DNA of 5,160 bases, from positions 1-5,160 of the forward strand of contig SKQJ01000337.1 of NCBI GenBank assembly GCA_007119075.1, given 5' to 3'. Every line of letters begins with the position of its first letter. Position 1 is the first letter of the stretch. Under the pieces are notes generated by a model. The model saw only the letters and a list, made by a program, of their open reading frames with translations, was not told the DNA's origin and ran no database searches. The DNA is from Bacteroidales bacterium. GTDB taxonomy: Bacteria > Bacteroidota > Bacteroidia > Bacteroidales > PUMT01. Positions 1 to 5,160 of this stretch are shown piece after piece. The position numbers were made by a program, and so were the translations under genes.

Positions 1-1575
1 GCGAGCTCCGATTTGAAGTCGTTTTTTATTTCCGGGGGCATGCATAGCGAAAGGAGCATTTTCAAGGTCAACATATTTTCCGGACAGGAAAAAACTTATC
101 AGGCCTGGTATGGTGTGCCTTCAGACATGCTGGAAGTCAACAGGCGTTATAATTATGCAGGCATCTTTACGGATGAGCAAGGCCAGACCGCATATTATGA
201 CAACGAGATCGACAACTATCAGCAGGATCATTTTCAGATGTTCTATTCCCGGGAGCTGACCCCTGACCTGAATCTTAACACGGCCCTTCATTATACAAGG
301 GGATATGGGTATTACGAACAATACAAGCCTGACCACAGGTTAAGCAGTTATGGCCTTGAAACCTTTGAATTCGGCAATGAAATAATTTCCCGGACCGACC
401 TGATAAGGCGAAAGATTTTGGATAACGACTTCTACGGCTTTACATATTCCCTGAACTACAGCCGGAGAAAATATGATTTGACGCTTGGCGGGGCATGGAA
501 TAATTATATCGGCGATCATTACGGACATATTATCTGGTCAGGTCACTCAGGACATATTCCAAAAAACTACCAGTGGTACTTCAATGTTGGTGATAAAAAA
601 GACTTTAATGTGTTTGGGAAAATGGATTACAGGCTGTCGGGCAGGCTGAACCTGTACGGAGATATTCAATACAGGTCAATATATTATACGATTGACGGAA
701 TAGATGACGATTTGCGTGATATATCGCGCAATCATGATTACCATTTCCTTAATCCAAAAGCAGGTATTTTCTTCGAGCTTGATGACAGGCAGAATCTTTA
801 TTTTTCTTATGCAGTGGCGCACCGGGAACCCAGCAGGAGCAATTTTAAAGATGCGCGTCCCGGGGAGATTCCCACGCCCGAAAGACTTGACAACATCGAA
901 ACGGGATATGATCTGAGAACCAGGAATATCAGTCTCAATGCCAACATATTCTACATGAATTACAGGAATCAGCTGGTGCTTACCGGCGACATAAATGATG
1001 TTGGCAATGCAATCATGACAAATGTGCCCGAGAGCTACCGTGCCGGAGTTGAATTGATGGCCGGGGTTAAAATTTCACCACAACTGGAACTGGGATTCAA
1101 TGTTGCGCTGAGTGAGAACAGGATACTCGATTTTACAGAGTATGTCGATAACTGGGATTACTGGGACGATCCAGAAAATGAGCCCCTGCAGCTTGCCAGC
1201 CATCTGGGAAATACAGAGATTGCATTTTCTCCCCCGGTAGTGGCAGGAAGTGATGTTTCATGGGCTCCGTTCAATGGTCTGCGGGTCAATCTTTCCGGCA
1301 AATATGTTGGCCGGCAGTTCATAGACAACACATCAAGCCGTGAACGGATGCTTGAGAGTTACTTTTTCAGTGACCTGCGAATGAATTATACGCTGCCGAC
1401 ATCAAGGTTCGGAAATATTGGGTTCAATCTGATGGCCGGGAATATTTTTGATGCGGAATACGAAACCTTTGCCTGGATTTATCGTTATAATTATCAGGGA
1501 AACGAACATTTCATGGATGGCTATTTCCCCCAGGCCGGAAGGCATTTTTTCTTTGGGATGTCAGTTAAGTTTTAG
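1..1575 (+). CDS. TonB-dependent outer-membrane receptor, C-terminal part (5' end outside window)
   Basis: This is the beta-barrel part of a TonB-dependent receptor, which imports a scarce ligand such as an iron complex across the outer membrane using TonB-ExbBD energy. The frame is open from base 1, so the TTG at 13 is not a start; 524 codons are visible before the TAG. Related receptors are about 750-800 residues, so the signal peptide and plug domain should lie upstream. Visible signs are alternating, aromatic-rich barrel strands throughout, the segment EKTYQAWYG near the beginning, NYQQDHFQ and LHYTRGYGYYEQYK soon after, and the classic C-terminal block with GNIFDAEYETF, PQAGRHFFFG and a terminal phenylalanine (MSVKF) used for outer-membrane assembly. 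It resembles the Bacteroidota receptors usually annotated as iron or siderophore type, but I cannot name the ligand. No susD-like gene follows, which argues against a SusC glycan receptor. No frameshift is seen. Confidence 0.93.
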   Translation, partial: ASSDLKSFFISGGMHSERSIFKVNIFSGQEKTYQAWYGVPSDMLEVNRRYNYAGIFTDEQGQTAYYDNEIDNYQQDHFQMFYSRELTPDLNLNTALHYTRGYGYYEQYKPDHRLSSYGLETFEFGNEIISRTDLIRRKILDNDFYGFTYSLNYSRRKYDLTLGGAWNNYIGDHYGHIIWSGHSGHIPKNYQWYFNVGDKKDFNVFGKMDYRLSGRLNLYGDIQYRSIYYTIDGIDDDLRDISRNHDYHFLNPKAGIFFELDDRQNLYFSYAVAHREPSRSNFKDARPGEIPTPERLDNIETGYDLRTRNISLNANIFYMNYRNQLVLTGDINDVGNAIMTNVPESYRAGVELMAGVKISPQLELGFNVALSENRILDFTEYVDNWDYWDDPENEPLQLASHLGNTEIAFSPPVVAGSDVSWAPFNGLRVNLSGKYVGRQFIDNTSSRERMLESYFFSDLRMNYTLPTSRFGNIGFNLMAGNIFDAEYETFAWIYRYNYQGNEHFMDGYFPQAGRHFFFGMSVKF

Positions 1576-1592
1576 TTAGTTTTCATGGTTGC

Positions 1593-1612
1593 TGGTCAGT
1601 TTTAGCTGATCA
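1593..1612 (+). other. Short stem-loop just after the receptor stop codon
   Basis: TGGTCAG (1593-1599) can pair with CTGATCA (1606-1612), giving seven pairs including one G-U, around a six-base loop. It begins 18 bases after the receptor stop. No T-run follows, so it is not a convincing terminator by itself. It might protect the 3' end of the mRNA or be chance. The stronger hairpin at 1648-1677 is the likely end of transcription. Confidence 0.25.
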
Positions 1613-1647
1613 AATTAGTTACAGGGTTAATTTTTAGGGTTATTGAC

Positions 1648-1677
1648 AAATAAAGCCGGAATCTTCCGGCTTTATTT
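1648..1677. terminator. Bidirectional intrinsic terminator between convergent genes
   Basis: A perfect 13-bp inverted repeat is seen: 1648-1660 pairs with 1665-1677 around the loop ATCT, with the GC-rich core GCCGGA/TCCGGC flanked by A/T pairs. On the + strand the core is followed by TTTATTTTATTT, a good U-tract, so it should end the receptor transcript. Read on the - strand the core is followed by TTTATTT, so it can also end the glpR transcript. The glpR stop codon (1679-1677) overlaps the outermost base of the stem, so this one element plausibly serves both genes. Confidence 0.88.
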
Positions 1678-2444
1678 TATTTCGCCACCAGCTCAATCCC
1701 GGCCTCCTCAATGCTGCGGACAAACAGCGGGGAAGCCTCCGTATCGGTTATTATCATATCAATATCTGCAAGTTTGCAGATCCGGCTGAAACCTCTTCTT
1801 CCGAATTTTGTCGAATCGGCCAGAACGATTACTTTTTGTGCCGATTTTATCATATAATGATTGAGGGTGGCTTCCATCGCATTTGTGGTGGTCAGCCCGA
1901 ATTCGGGATCAATTCCGTCAACGCCGAGAAATAGTTTGCTGCAGGAAAAATTCATTATCATGTTTTCGGCATAATGCCCTACAATAGAAGAAGAGCTTTT
2001 TCTTAACATTCCGCCCAGCTGTATAATATCTATGAGCGGATCGCGCGAAAGAATCTGGGCTACGTCAAGCGAGGCGGTTACAACCGTAAGCTGCTTTTCT
2101 GCACGGATATTCCGTGCGAGCTCAATTATGGTTGTCCCGGATGCCAGTATGATGCTGTCGCAGGGCTCGATCATGCCGGAAGCAAACCTTGCTATCCGTT
2201 GCTTCTGGGCCACCCTGATTTTTTCCTTTTCGTTGACTGGCCTGTCGTTTATATAAGGGTTATTTGGCGTTGCGCTCCCGTGGGTTCTGAAGAGCAATCC
2301 GCGTTTCTCCAGAAGCTTCAGGTCTTTTCTGATGGTCACGGCAGAGACCCGGAGCTCGCTGCTCAGATCGATCACATTCACATGACCCTTTTCACGGAGC
2401 ATGTTGAGTATATATTGATGCCTCTGGGCGATGCTTGCTGTCAT
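1677..2444 (-). CDS. glpR: DeoR-family transcriptional repressor, probably glycerol-3-phosphate regulon repressor GlpR
   Basis: A complete 255-residue DeoR-type regulator, close to the 252 residues of E. coli GlpR. The N-terminal winged helix-turn-helix (about residues 8-58) fits the family signature: R8, I12, L16, then S34, T37-I-R-K-D41-L, and a RTHGSA wing end where HGGA is usual. The sensor domain follows, with SGTT (102-105), LGG (143-145), GVDGID (174-179), GLTTTN (183-188), E191 and ADSTKFG (209-215); this fold binds phosphorylated sugars. The start is the ATG at 2444-2442. The frame stays open 31 codons further upstream, but that stretch is translated A-tract, so I reject it. No Shine-Dalgarno is visible. 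The gene is divergent from glpD and glpK, so the inferred role is repression of them, relieved by glycerol 3-phosphate. The family call is firm; the GlpR name rests mainly on context. Confidence 0.88.
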   Translation of the reverse strand: MTASIAQRHQYILNMLREKGHVNVIDLSSELRVSAVTIRKDLKLLEKRGLLFRTHGSATPNNPYINDRPVNEKEKIRVAQKQRIARFASGMIEPCDSIILASGTTIIELARNIRAEKQLTVVTASLDVAQILSRDPLIDIIQLGGMLRKSSSSIVGHYAENMIMNFSCSKLFLGVDGIDPEFGLTTTNAMEATLNHYMIKSAQKVIVLADSTKFGRRGFSRICKLADIDMIITDTEASPLFVRSIEEAGIELVAK

Positions 2445-2450
2445 ATATTG

Positions 2451-2458
2451 CAAAAATA
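2451..2458 (-). promoter_or_regulatory. Candidate Bacteroidota -7 promoter element for glpR
   Basis: On the minus strand the sequence TATTTTTG is an exact match to TAnnTTTG, the -7 element of the primary sigma factor in Bacteroidota. No TTTG lies at the expected -33 distance, where the DNA is an A-tract. I found no other exact match on this strand between 2445 and 2664. Its G is only seven bases from the A of the glpR ATG, so transcription would begin at or beside the start codon. The match is seen; promoter activity is inferred. Confidence 0.35.
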
Positions 2459-2463
2459 GCGAA

Positions 2464-2505
2464 ATAATATAAAAAATAAAAAAAGAAAATGAAATAAAAA
2501 AATTT
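2464..2505. other. A-tract-rich segment of the glpR-glpD control region
   Basis: About forty bases are almost wholly A and T, with runs of A6 (2471-2476), A7 (2478-2484), A4 (2486-2489) and A7 (2496-2502). It lies between the candidate -7 elements of the two divergent genes. Such DNA is often curved or rigid and can help RNA polymerase or regulators bind. The runs are not cleanly phased at 10-11 bp, so strong curvature is not assured. Confidence 0.4.
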
Positions 2506-2518
2506 CGTAAAGTTTCAA

Positions 2519-2526
2519 TATATTTG
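2519..2526 (+). promoter_or_regulatory. Candidate Bacteroidota -7 promoter element for glpD-glpK
   Basis: TATATTTG is an exact TAnnTTTG match on the + strand. The predicted transcript start would fall near 2532-2534, giving a leader of roughly 130 bases before glpD. No TTTG is found 19-21 bp upstream, so the -33 part is missing or degenerate. An alternative is listed separately, in which the TTTG here serves as the -33 element. Confidence 0.35.
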
Positions 2527-2552
2527 TAATATTGCAAGACATTTTAATTGTG
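2523..2552 (+). promoter_or_regulatory. Alternative glpD promoter: TTTG (-33) with imperfect -7
   Basis: TTTG at 2523-2526 is followed after 18 bp by TAATTGTG (2545-2552), one base away from TAnnTTTG. The gap is slightly short for this promoter class, which usually has 19-21 bp. Transcription would start near 2558, at the left edge of the 19-bp-spaced repeats, which would then suit a repressor site overlapping the start. It shares its TTTG with the other candidate, so at most one is likely to be the main promoter. Confidence 0.3.
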
Positions 2553-2557
2553 TAATT

Positions 2558-2606
2558 ATAGAAAGCATGTAAACAGATAGTTAGAATGATGACAGATAGA
2601 AAGAAT
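2558..2606 (+). repeat. Three related 11-bp units at exact 19-bp spacing upstream of glpD
   Basis: The units are ATAGAAAGCAT (2558-2568), ATAGTTAGAAT (2577-2587) and ATAGAAAGAAT (2596-2606). Units 1 and 3 differ at one base. Units 2 and 3 extend left with ACAG, giving 13 of 15 matching bases (2573-2587 and 2592-2606). They lie between the candidate promoters and the glpD start, where a repressor such as the divergent DeoR protein could act. Function is inferred, and short repeats arise easily in AT-rich DNA. Confidence 0.45.
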
Positions 2607-2607
2607 A

Positions 2608-2630
2608 CGAAACTGATATTAAAACTTTCG
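2608..2630. promoter_or_regulatory. Small inverted repeat CGAAA-N13-TTTCG in the glpD leader
   Basis: CGAAA at 2608-2612 and TTTCG at 2626-2630 are perfect 5-bp inverted arms. Single copies of the same words occur as CGAAA at 2460-2464 and TTTCG at 2503-2507. TTTC/GAAA words are common in operators of several DeoR-family proteins, so it may be a GlpR contact site. The arms are short and the layout does not match the E. coli GlpR operator, so this is tentative. Confidence 0.22.
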
Positions 2631-2664
2631 CCAATAAATTTTCCAGCCAGATAATACAGGGGAT

Positions 2665-4272
2665 ATGAACAGGGAATCAATGTGGAGAAAGATCCGGGAT
2701 AATAATAACAGTTCTTTTGATTTTATTGTTATAGGCGGAGGAGCATCGGGAGCAGGCATTGTCCTTGAAGCTGTAAGTCGCGGCTATAGTGCGGCCTTAT
2801 TTGAAAAATCCGATTTTGTCAAATCAACTTCCAGCAAAAGCACAAAGCTTGTACATGGAGGAGTGCGTTATCTTGCGCAGGGAGATTTAGCCCTGGTAAG
2901 GGAGGCGTGTGTTGAGAGGGGTCTGCTGTTGCGGAATGCGCCTCATCTGGTCAGGAATCAATCCTTTATAATTCCCGCCTATGGCCTGTTCGATGAAATA
3001 CTGTACACTGCCGGTCTGAAAATTTACGATATGATGGCCGGGAAATACAGCCTGGGCCGATCCCGGAGGATTTCCCGGAAAGAGGTCATCAGCCGGTTAC
3101 CTTCTGTTTCGGAAAAAAATCTTTCTGCCGGCATTTTGTATTATGACGGACAATTTGACGATTCCCGTCTTGCGATAAATGTGCTGCAGACTGCTGCCGG
3201 CCTGGGGGCGGTCGCCCTGAACTATGCGCCGGTGGAGGATCTGACAAAGGATATAAACGGGCGGCTTGATGGTGTCAGGGTTCTGGACATCCTTACGGGA
3301 AACCGTTACGACATCAAAGGCCGGGTGATTATCAATGCCACCGGTGTATTCGCAGATGAAATTATGCAGCTCGACAATCCTGGAAAAAAATCAATTATCC
3401 GTCCCAGTCAGGGAACACACCTGGTTGTTGAGAATTCTTTTCTCCCGGGAAACGATGCTGTAATGATACCCAGAACAGATGACGGAAGAGTGCTTTTTGC
3501 CGTTCCCTGGCACGGAAAAGTTGTTCTGGGCACGACTGATACACCTATAGAACAAGGCTCTCTTGAGCCGGTGGCCCTGGAGGAGGAAATTGATTTCATA
3601 CTGGCAACTGCGGCCAGATACCTTAAAAAAACTCCGCGAAGAGATGATGTCCTTAGCATTTTTGCCGGTTTGAGGCCTCTTGCAGCCGAAATTGACGGCA
3701 AAAACAGCAAAACAAAGGAAATTTCAAGGAGCCACAAAATATTCATTTCCAAATCGGGGCTCATGACAATGATAGGAGGTAAATGGACGACATTCAGGAA
3801 GATGGGCGAAGATTTGGTAACAAAGGCAGAAACGGTAAATGGCTGGAGCAGGACCCGTTCACAAACCAGAAAATTGAGGATAAGAGGATACGTGGACTCT
3901 CCTGATATGAACGATCCATTGTATGTGTATGGTTCGGATAAAGATGGCCTCATGGAACTTGTAAAAAATGGCCACAACATGGGAGATATTCTGAGCGAAA
4001 GTCTGCAGGTGATCAGAGCCCAGGTTGTCTGGGCCGTAAGGGAGGAAATGGCCGTTAATGTGGAAGATGTGCTTTCCAGGCGGACCCGTTGTCAGCTGCT
4101 GGATGCCGGTGAGAGCCTTCGCATGGCACCTGAAGTGGCAAGGATCATGGCACAGGAAACCGGGCGCGATGATCAGTGGATCAGCGAACAGGCAGCCGCC
4201 TACCGGGAGGTTACATTGAACTACATGCCAGGCTCCAGCAATGCTCCCGCAAGCCGGGACGGTGAAAGGTGA
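2665..4272 (+). CDS. glpD: FAD-dependent glycerol-3-phosphate dehydrogenase (aerobic type)
   Basis: Oxidises sn-glycerol 3-phosphate to dihydroxyacetone phosphate at the inner face of the cytoplasmic membrane, reducing FAD and then quinone. The 535-residue protein is complete. The FAD-binding Rossmann motif IGGGASGAG is at 23-31 with ribose-binding E47; TSSKSTKLVHGGVRYL is at 55-70; GTTDT at 289-293; FAGLRPL at 333-339, whose arginine (R337) probably matches the substrate-phosphate-binding arginine of E. coli GlpD; and the family signature GGKWTTFR at 371-378. A C-terminal DAO-type domain follows, with VREEMAVNVEDVLSRRTR. The enzyme is longer than E. coli GlpD (501), partly from about 20 residues before the FAD fold, as in Bacteroidota homologues. 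I chose the ATG at 2665; an AGGGGA lies only one base before it, and the ATG at 2680 (residue 6) is a weaker alternative. It is first in an operon with glpK and divergent from glpR. Confidence 0.95.
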   Translation: MNRESMWRKIRDNNNSSFDFIVIGGGASGAGIVLEAVSRGYSAALFEKSDFVKSTSSKSTKLVHGGVRYLAQGDLALVREACVERGLLLRNAPHLVRNQSFIIPAYGLFDEILYTAGLKIYDMMAGKYSLGRSRRISRKEVISRLPSVSEKNLSAGILYYDGQFDDSRLAINVLQTAAGLGAVALNYAPVEDLTKDINGRLDGVRVLDILTGNRYDIKGRVIINATGVFADEIMQLDNPGKKSIIRPSQGTHLVVENSFLPGNDAVMIPRTDDGRVLFAVPWHGKVVLGTTDTPIEQGSLEPVALEEEIDFILATAARYLKKTPRRDDVLSIFAGLRPLAAEIDGKNSKTKEISRSHKIFISKSGLMTMIGGKWTTFRKMGEDLVTKAETVNGWSRTRSQTRKLRIRGYVDSPDMNDPLYVYGSDKDGLMELVKNGHNMGDILSESLQVIRAQVVWAVREEMAVNVEDVLSRRTRCQLLDAGESLRMAPEVARIMAQETGRDDQWISEQAAAYREVTLNYMPGSSNAPASRDGER

Positions 4273-4292
4273 TGTGTGCCGGGATCTTTTTT
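4245..4292 (+). promoter_or_regulatory. Possible weak attenuator at the glpD-glpK junction
   Basis: TCCCG (4245-4249), inside the glpD end, can pair either with CGGGA at 4255-4259 (loop of five) or with CGGGA at 4280-4284, the latter followed almost at once by a T6 run (4287-4292). GCCGGGA is present twice (4253-4259 and 4278-4284). The second pairing could act as a leaky terminator that lowers glpK relative to glpD, but a 5-bp stem with a 30-base loop is weak. The rest of the 64-bp gap is AT-rich, without an exact TAnnTTTG. Confidence 0.2.
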
Positions 4293-4336
4293 GAATTAAA
4301 AATAATTATATTGCCGGTATTATAAATTTATAGCTA

Positions 4337-5160
4337 ATGGAAAAATATATTCTTGCCCTTGATCAGGGAACTACGAGCTCCAGGGCGTTGGTCTTTGACA
4401 AAAAAGGCAACATTCGTTCAGTCGCCCAGAAAGAATTCAGGCAGATATTCCCGAAACCAGGGTGGGTGGAACACGATCCGAACGAAATATGGTCCTCCCA
4501 GGTTGCAGTAGCCGCAGAAGCCATTTCAAAATTCGGCATTAACGGAAAGGCTGTTGCCGGCATCGGGATAACAAATCAGCGTGAAACAACGCTTGTCTGG
4601 GAAAGAAAGAGCGGCAGACCGGTCTATAATGCCATTGTCTGGCAGGACAGAAGGACTTCAGGGTATTGTGATGAGTTGAAGGAAAGAGGATATGCAGCGG
4701 TTATAAGAGAAAAGACCGGTCTGGTAATCGATTCTTATTTCAGCGGCACAAAAATAAAATGGATTCTTGACAATGTGGAAGGCGCCAGGGAAAAAGCCGG
4801 AAAAGGCGAACTGGCTTTTGGAACTGTCGATAGCTGGCTGATATGGAAACTGACCCAGGGCAGGACCCATATTACCGATGTTACCAACGCCAGTCGAACG
4901 ATGCTGTATAACATAAATAAGCTGGAATGGGACGATGAAATGCTTGACTTGCTTGATATTCCTCGCAGCATGCTGCCCGGGGTGGGGGATTCGAGCCAGG
5001 TTTACGACCATACCGATACGACTTTTTTTGCCTCTAAAGTCCCTATAGCCGGAATAGCAGGCGACCAGCAGGCTGCCATGTTCGGGCAGATGTGCGTGGA
5101 CAAGGGAATGGTAAAGAACACCTATGGGACCGGCTGTTTTATTTTAATGAATACCGGTGA
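4337..5160 (+). CDS. glpK: Glycerol kinase, N-terminal part (3' end outside window)
   Basis: Phosphorylates glycerol with ATP to sn-glycerol 3-phosphate in the cytoplasm, trapping it for GlpD. The frame is open to the window edge: 274 complete codons of an enzyme usually near 500. It is a typical FGGY kinase: LDQGTTSSRA (8-17) is the phosphate-binding loop, GWVEHDP is at 42-48, NQRETT at 80-85, VWQDRRT at 101-107, FGTVDSWLIWKLT at 161-173, TNASRTMLYNI at 183-193, GIAGDQQAAMFGQ at 239-251 and NTYGTGCF at 261-268. Residues matching the E. coli glycerol pocket are present: R82, E83, W102, Y134, the catalytic base D243 and F268. The ATG at 4337 puts the first kinase motif at the expected distance; no Shine-Dalgarno is seen in the AT-rich leader. 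It lies 64 bp after glpD and is probably co-transcribed. The loop at about 217-236 differs from both known regulatory loops (see findings). Confidence 0.95.
   Translation, partial: MEKYILALDQGTTSSRALVFDKKGNIRSVAQKEFRQIFPKPGWVEHDPNEIWSSQVAVAAEAISKFGINGKAVAGIGITNQRETTLVWERKSGRPVYNAIVWQDRRTSGYCDELKERGYAAVIREKTGLVIDSYFSGTKIKWILDNVEGAREKAGKGELAFGTVDSWLIWKLTQGRTHITDVTNASRTMLYNINKLEWDDEMLDLLDIPRSMLPGVGDSSQVYDHTDTTFFASKVPIAGIAGDQQAAMFGQMCVDKGMVKNTYGTGCFILMNTG

Noticed and set aside
1..15. TTG at 13 as the start of the receptor gene
   Set aside because: The frame is open to base 1 and the first residues are already mid-barrel; signal peptide and plug domain are missing, so the gene starts before the window.
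2445..2537. A 31-residue N-terminal extension of GlpR with a hydrophobic stretch that could look like a membrane anchor
   Set aside because: It is translated from A-tract control DNA (T-rich codons give Phe, Ile, Leu), it covers the candidate promoters, and the ATG at 2444 gives exactly the usual family length and N-terminus.
2445..2664. An E. coli-type GlpR operator (TTCG and CGAA half-sites facing each other)
   Set aside because: TTTCG and CGAAA words occur, but not with the expected orientation and spacing; only the CGAAA-N13-TTTCG pair is kept as a tentative site.
2531..2664. A riboswitch or structured leader upstream of glpD
   Set aside because: The region is AT-rich with only very short complementary arms and no recognisable conserved riboswitch core.
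2441..2680. A 79-codon minus-strand frame across the intergenic region, rich in Phe, Leu and Ile
   Set aside because: It is an AT-composition artefact that overlaps the glpD start and the glpR start; no family features are seen.
3408..3980. A 190-codon minus-strand frame inside glpD
   Set aside because: It is a shadow of the glpD coding frame; the + strand protein has all family motifs and the reverse frame has none.
4273..4336. A separate promoter for glpK
   Set aside because: TTTG is present at 4290-4293, but no TAnnTTTG follows at a suitable distance; co-transcription with glpD is simpler.
4658..5011. Minus-strand frames of 117 and 78 codons inside glpK
   Set aside because: They are shadows of the glpK frame, which shows the complete set of FGGY motifs.

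Overview
The window looks like an ordinary chromosomal segment from a member of the Bacteroidota. Three things point that way: the type of the TonB-dependent receptor, the GlpD variant, and the start regions, which are AT-rich and mostly lack a well-placed Shine-Dalgarno. Two perfect TAnnTTTG promoter elements, the -7 form used by this phylum, also occur in the one divergent intergenic region. Coding DNA is moderate in GC, and the space between the divergent genes is very AT-rich. I see no mobile element, CRISPR array, rRNA, tRNA or phage gene.

Layout from left to right. Positions 1-1575 (+) are the C-terminal two thirds or so of an outer-membrane TonB-dependent receptor; its N-terminus lies before the window. 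It meets a convergent regulator gene at a strong shared hairpin terminator (1648-1677). Positions 1677-2444 (-) encode a DeoR-family repressor, most likely GlpR. The next 220 bp (2445-2664) are a divergent control region holding candidate promoters for both directions, A-tracts and several short repeats. Positions 2665-4272 (+) encode a complete FAD-dependent glycerol-3-phosphate dehydrogenase (GlpD). After a 64-bp gap, glycerol kinase (GlpK) starts at 4337 and runs off the right edge after 274 codons, slightly more than half of its usual length.

GlpR, GlpD and GlpK form a coherent glycerol-use module. GlpK phosphorylates glycerol to sn-glycerol 3-phosphate, GlpD oxidises that to dihydroxyacetone phosphate while passing electrons to quinone, and the divergent DeoR-type protein probably represses the operon until glycerol 3-phosphate accumulates. 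A glycerol facilitator gene may follow beyond the window, but that is only a guess. The TonB receptor is convergent, has its own terminator, and need not be related to glycerol.

I did not find an undescribed system. The points most worth a second look are in the glpR-glpD intergenic region: three related 11-bp units at an exact 19-bp spacing, a shared 9-bp word at both candidate start regions, and a -7 element so close to the glpR ATG that its mRNA could be leaderless. GlpK also appears to lack both the histidine used for PTS control in Firmicutes and the fructose-1,6-bisphosphate loop of E. coli.
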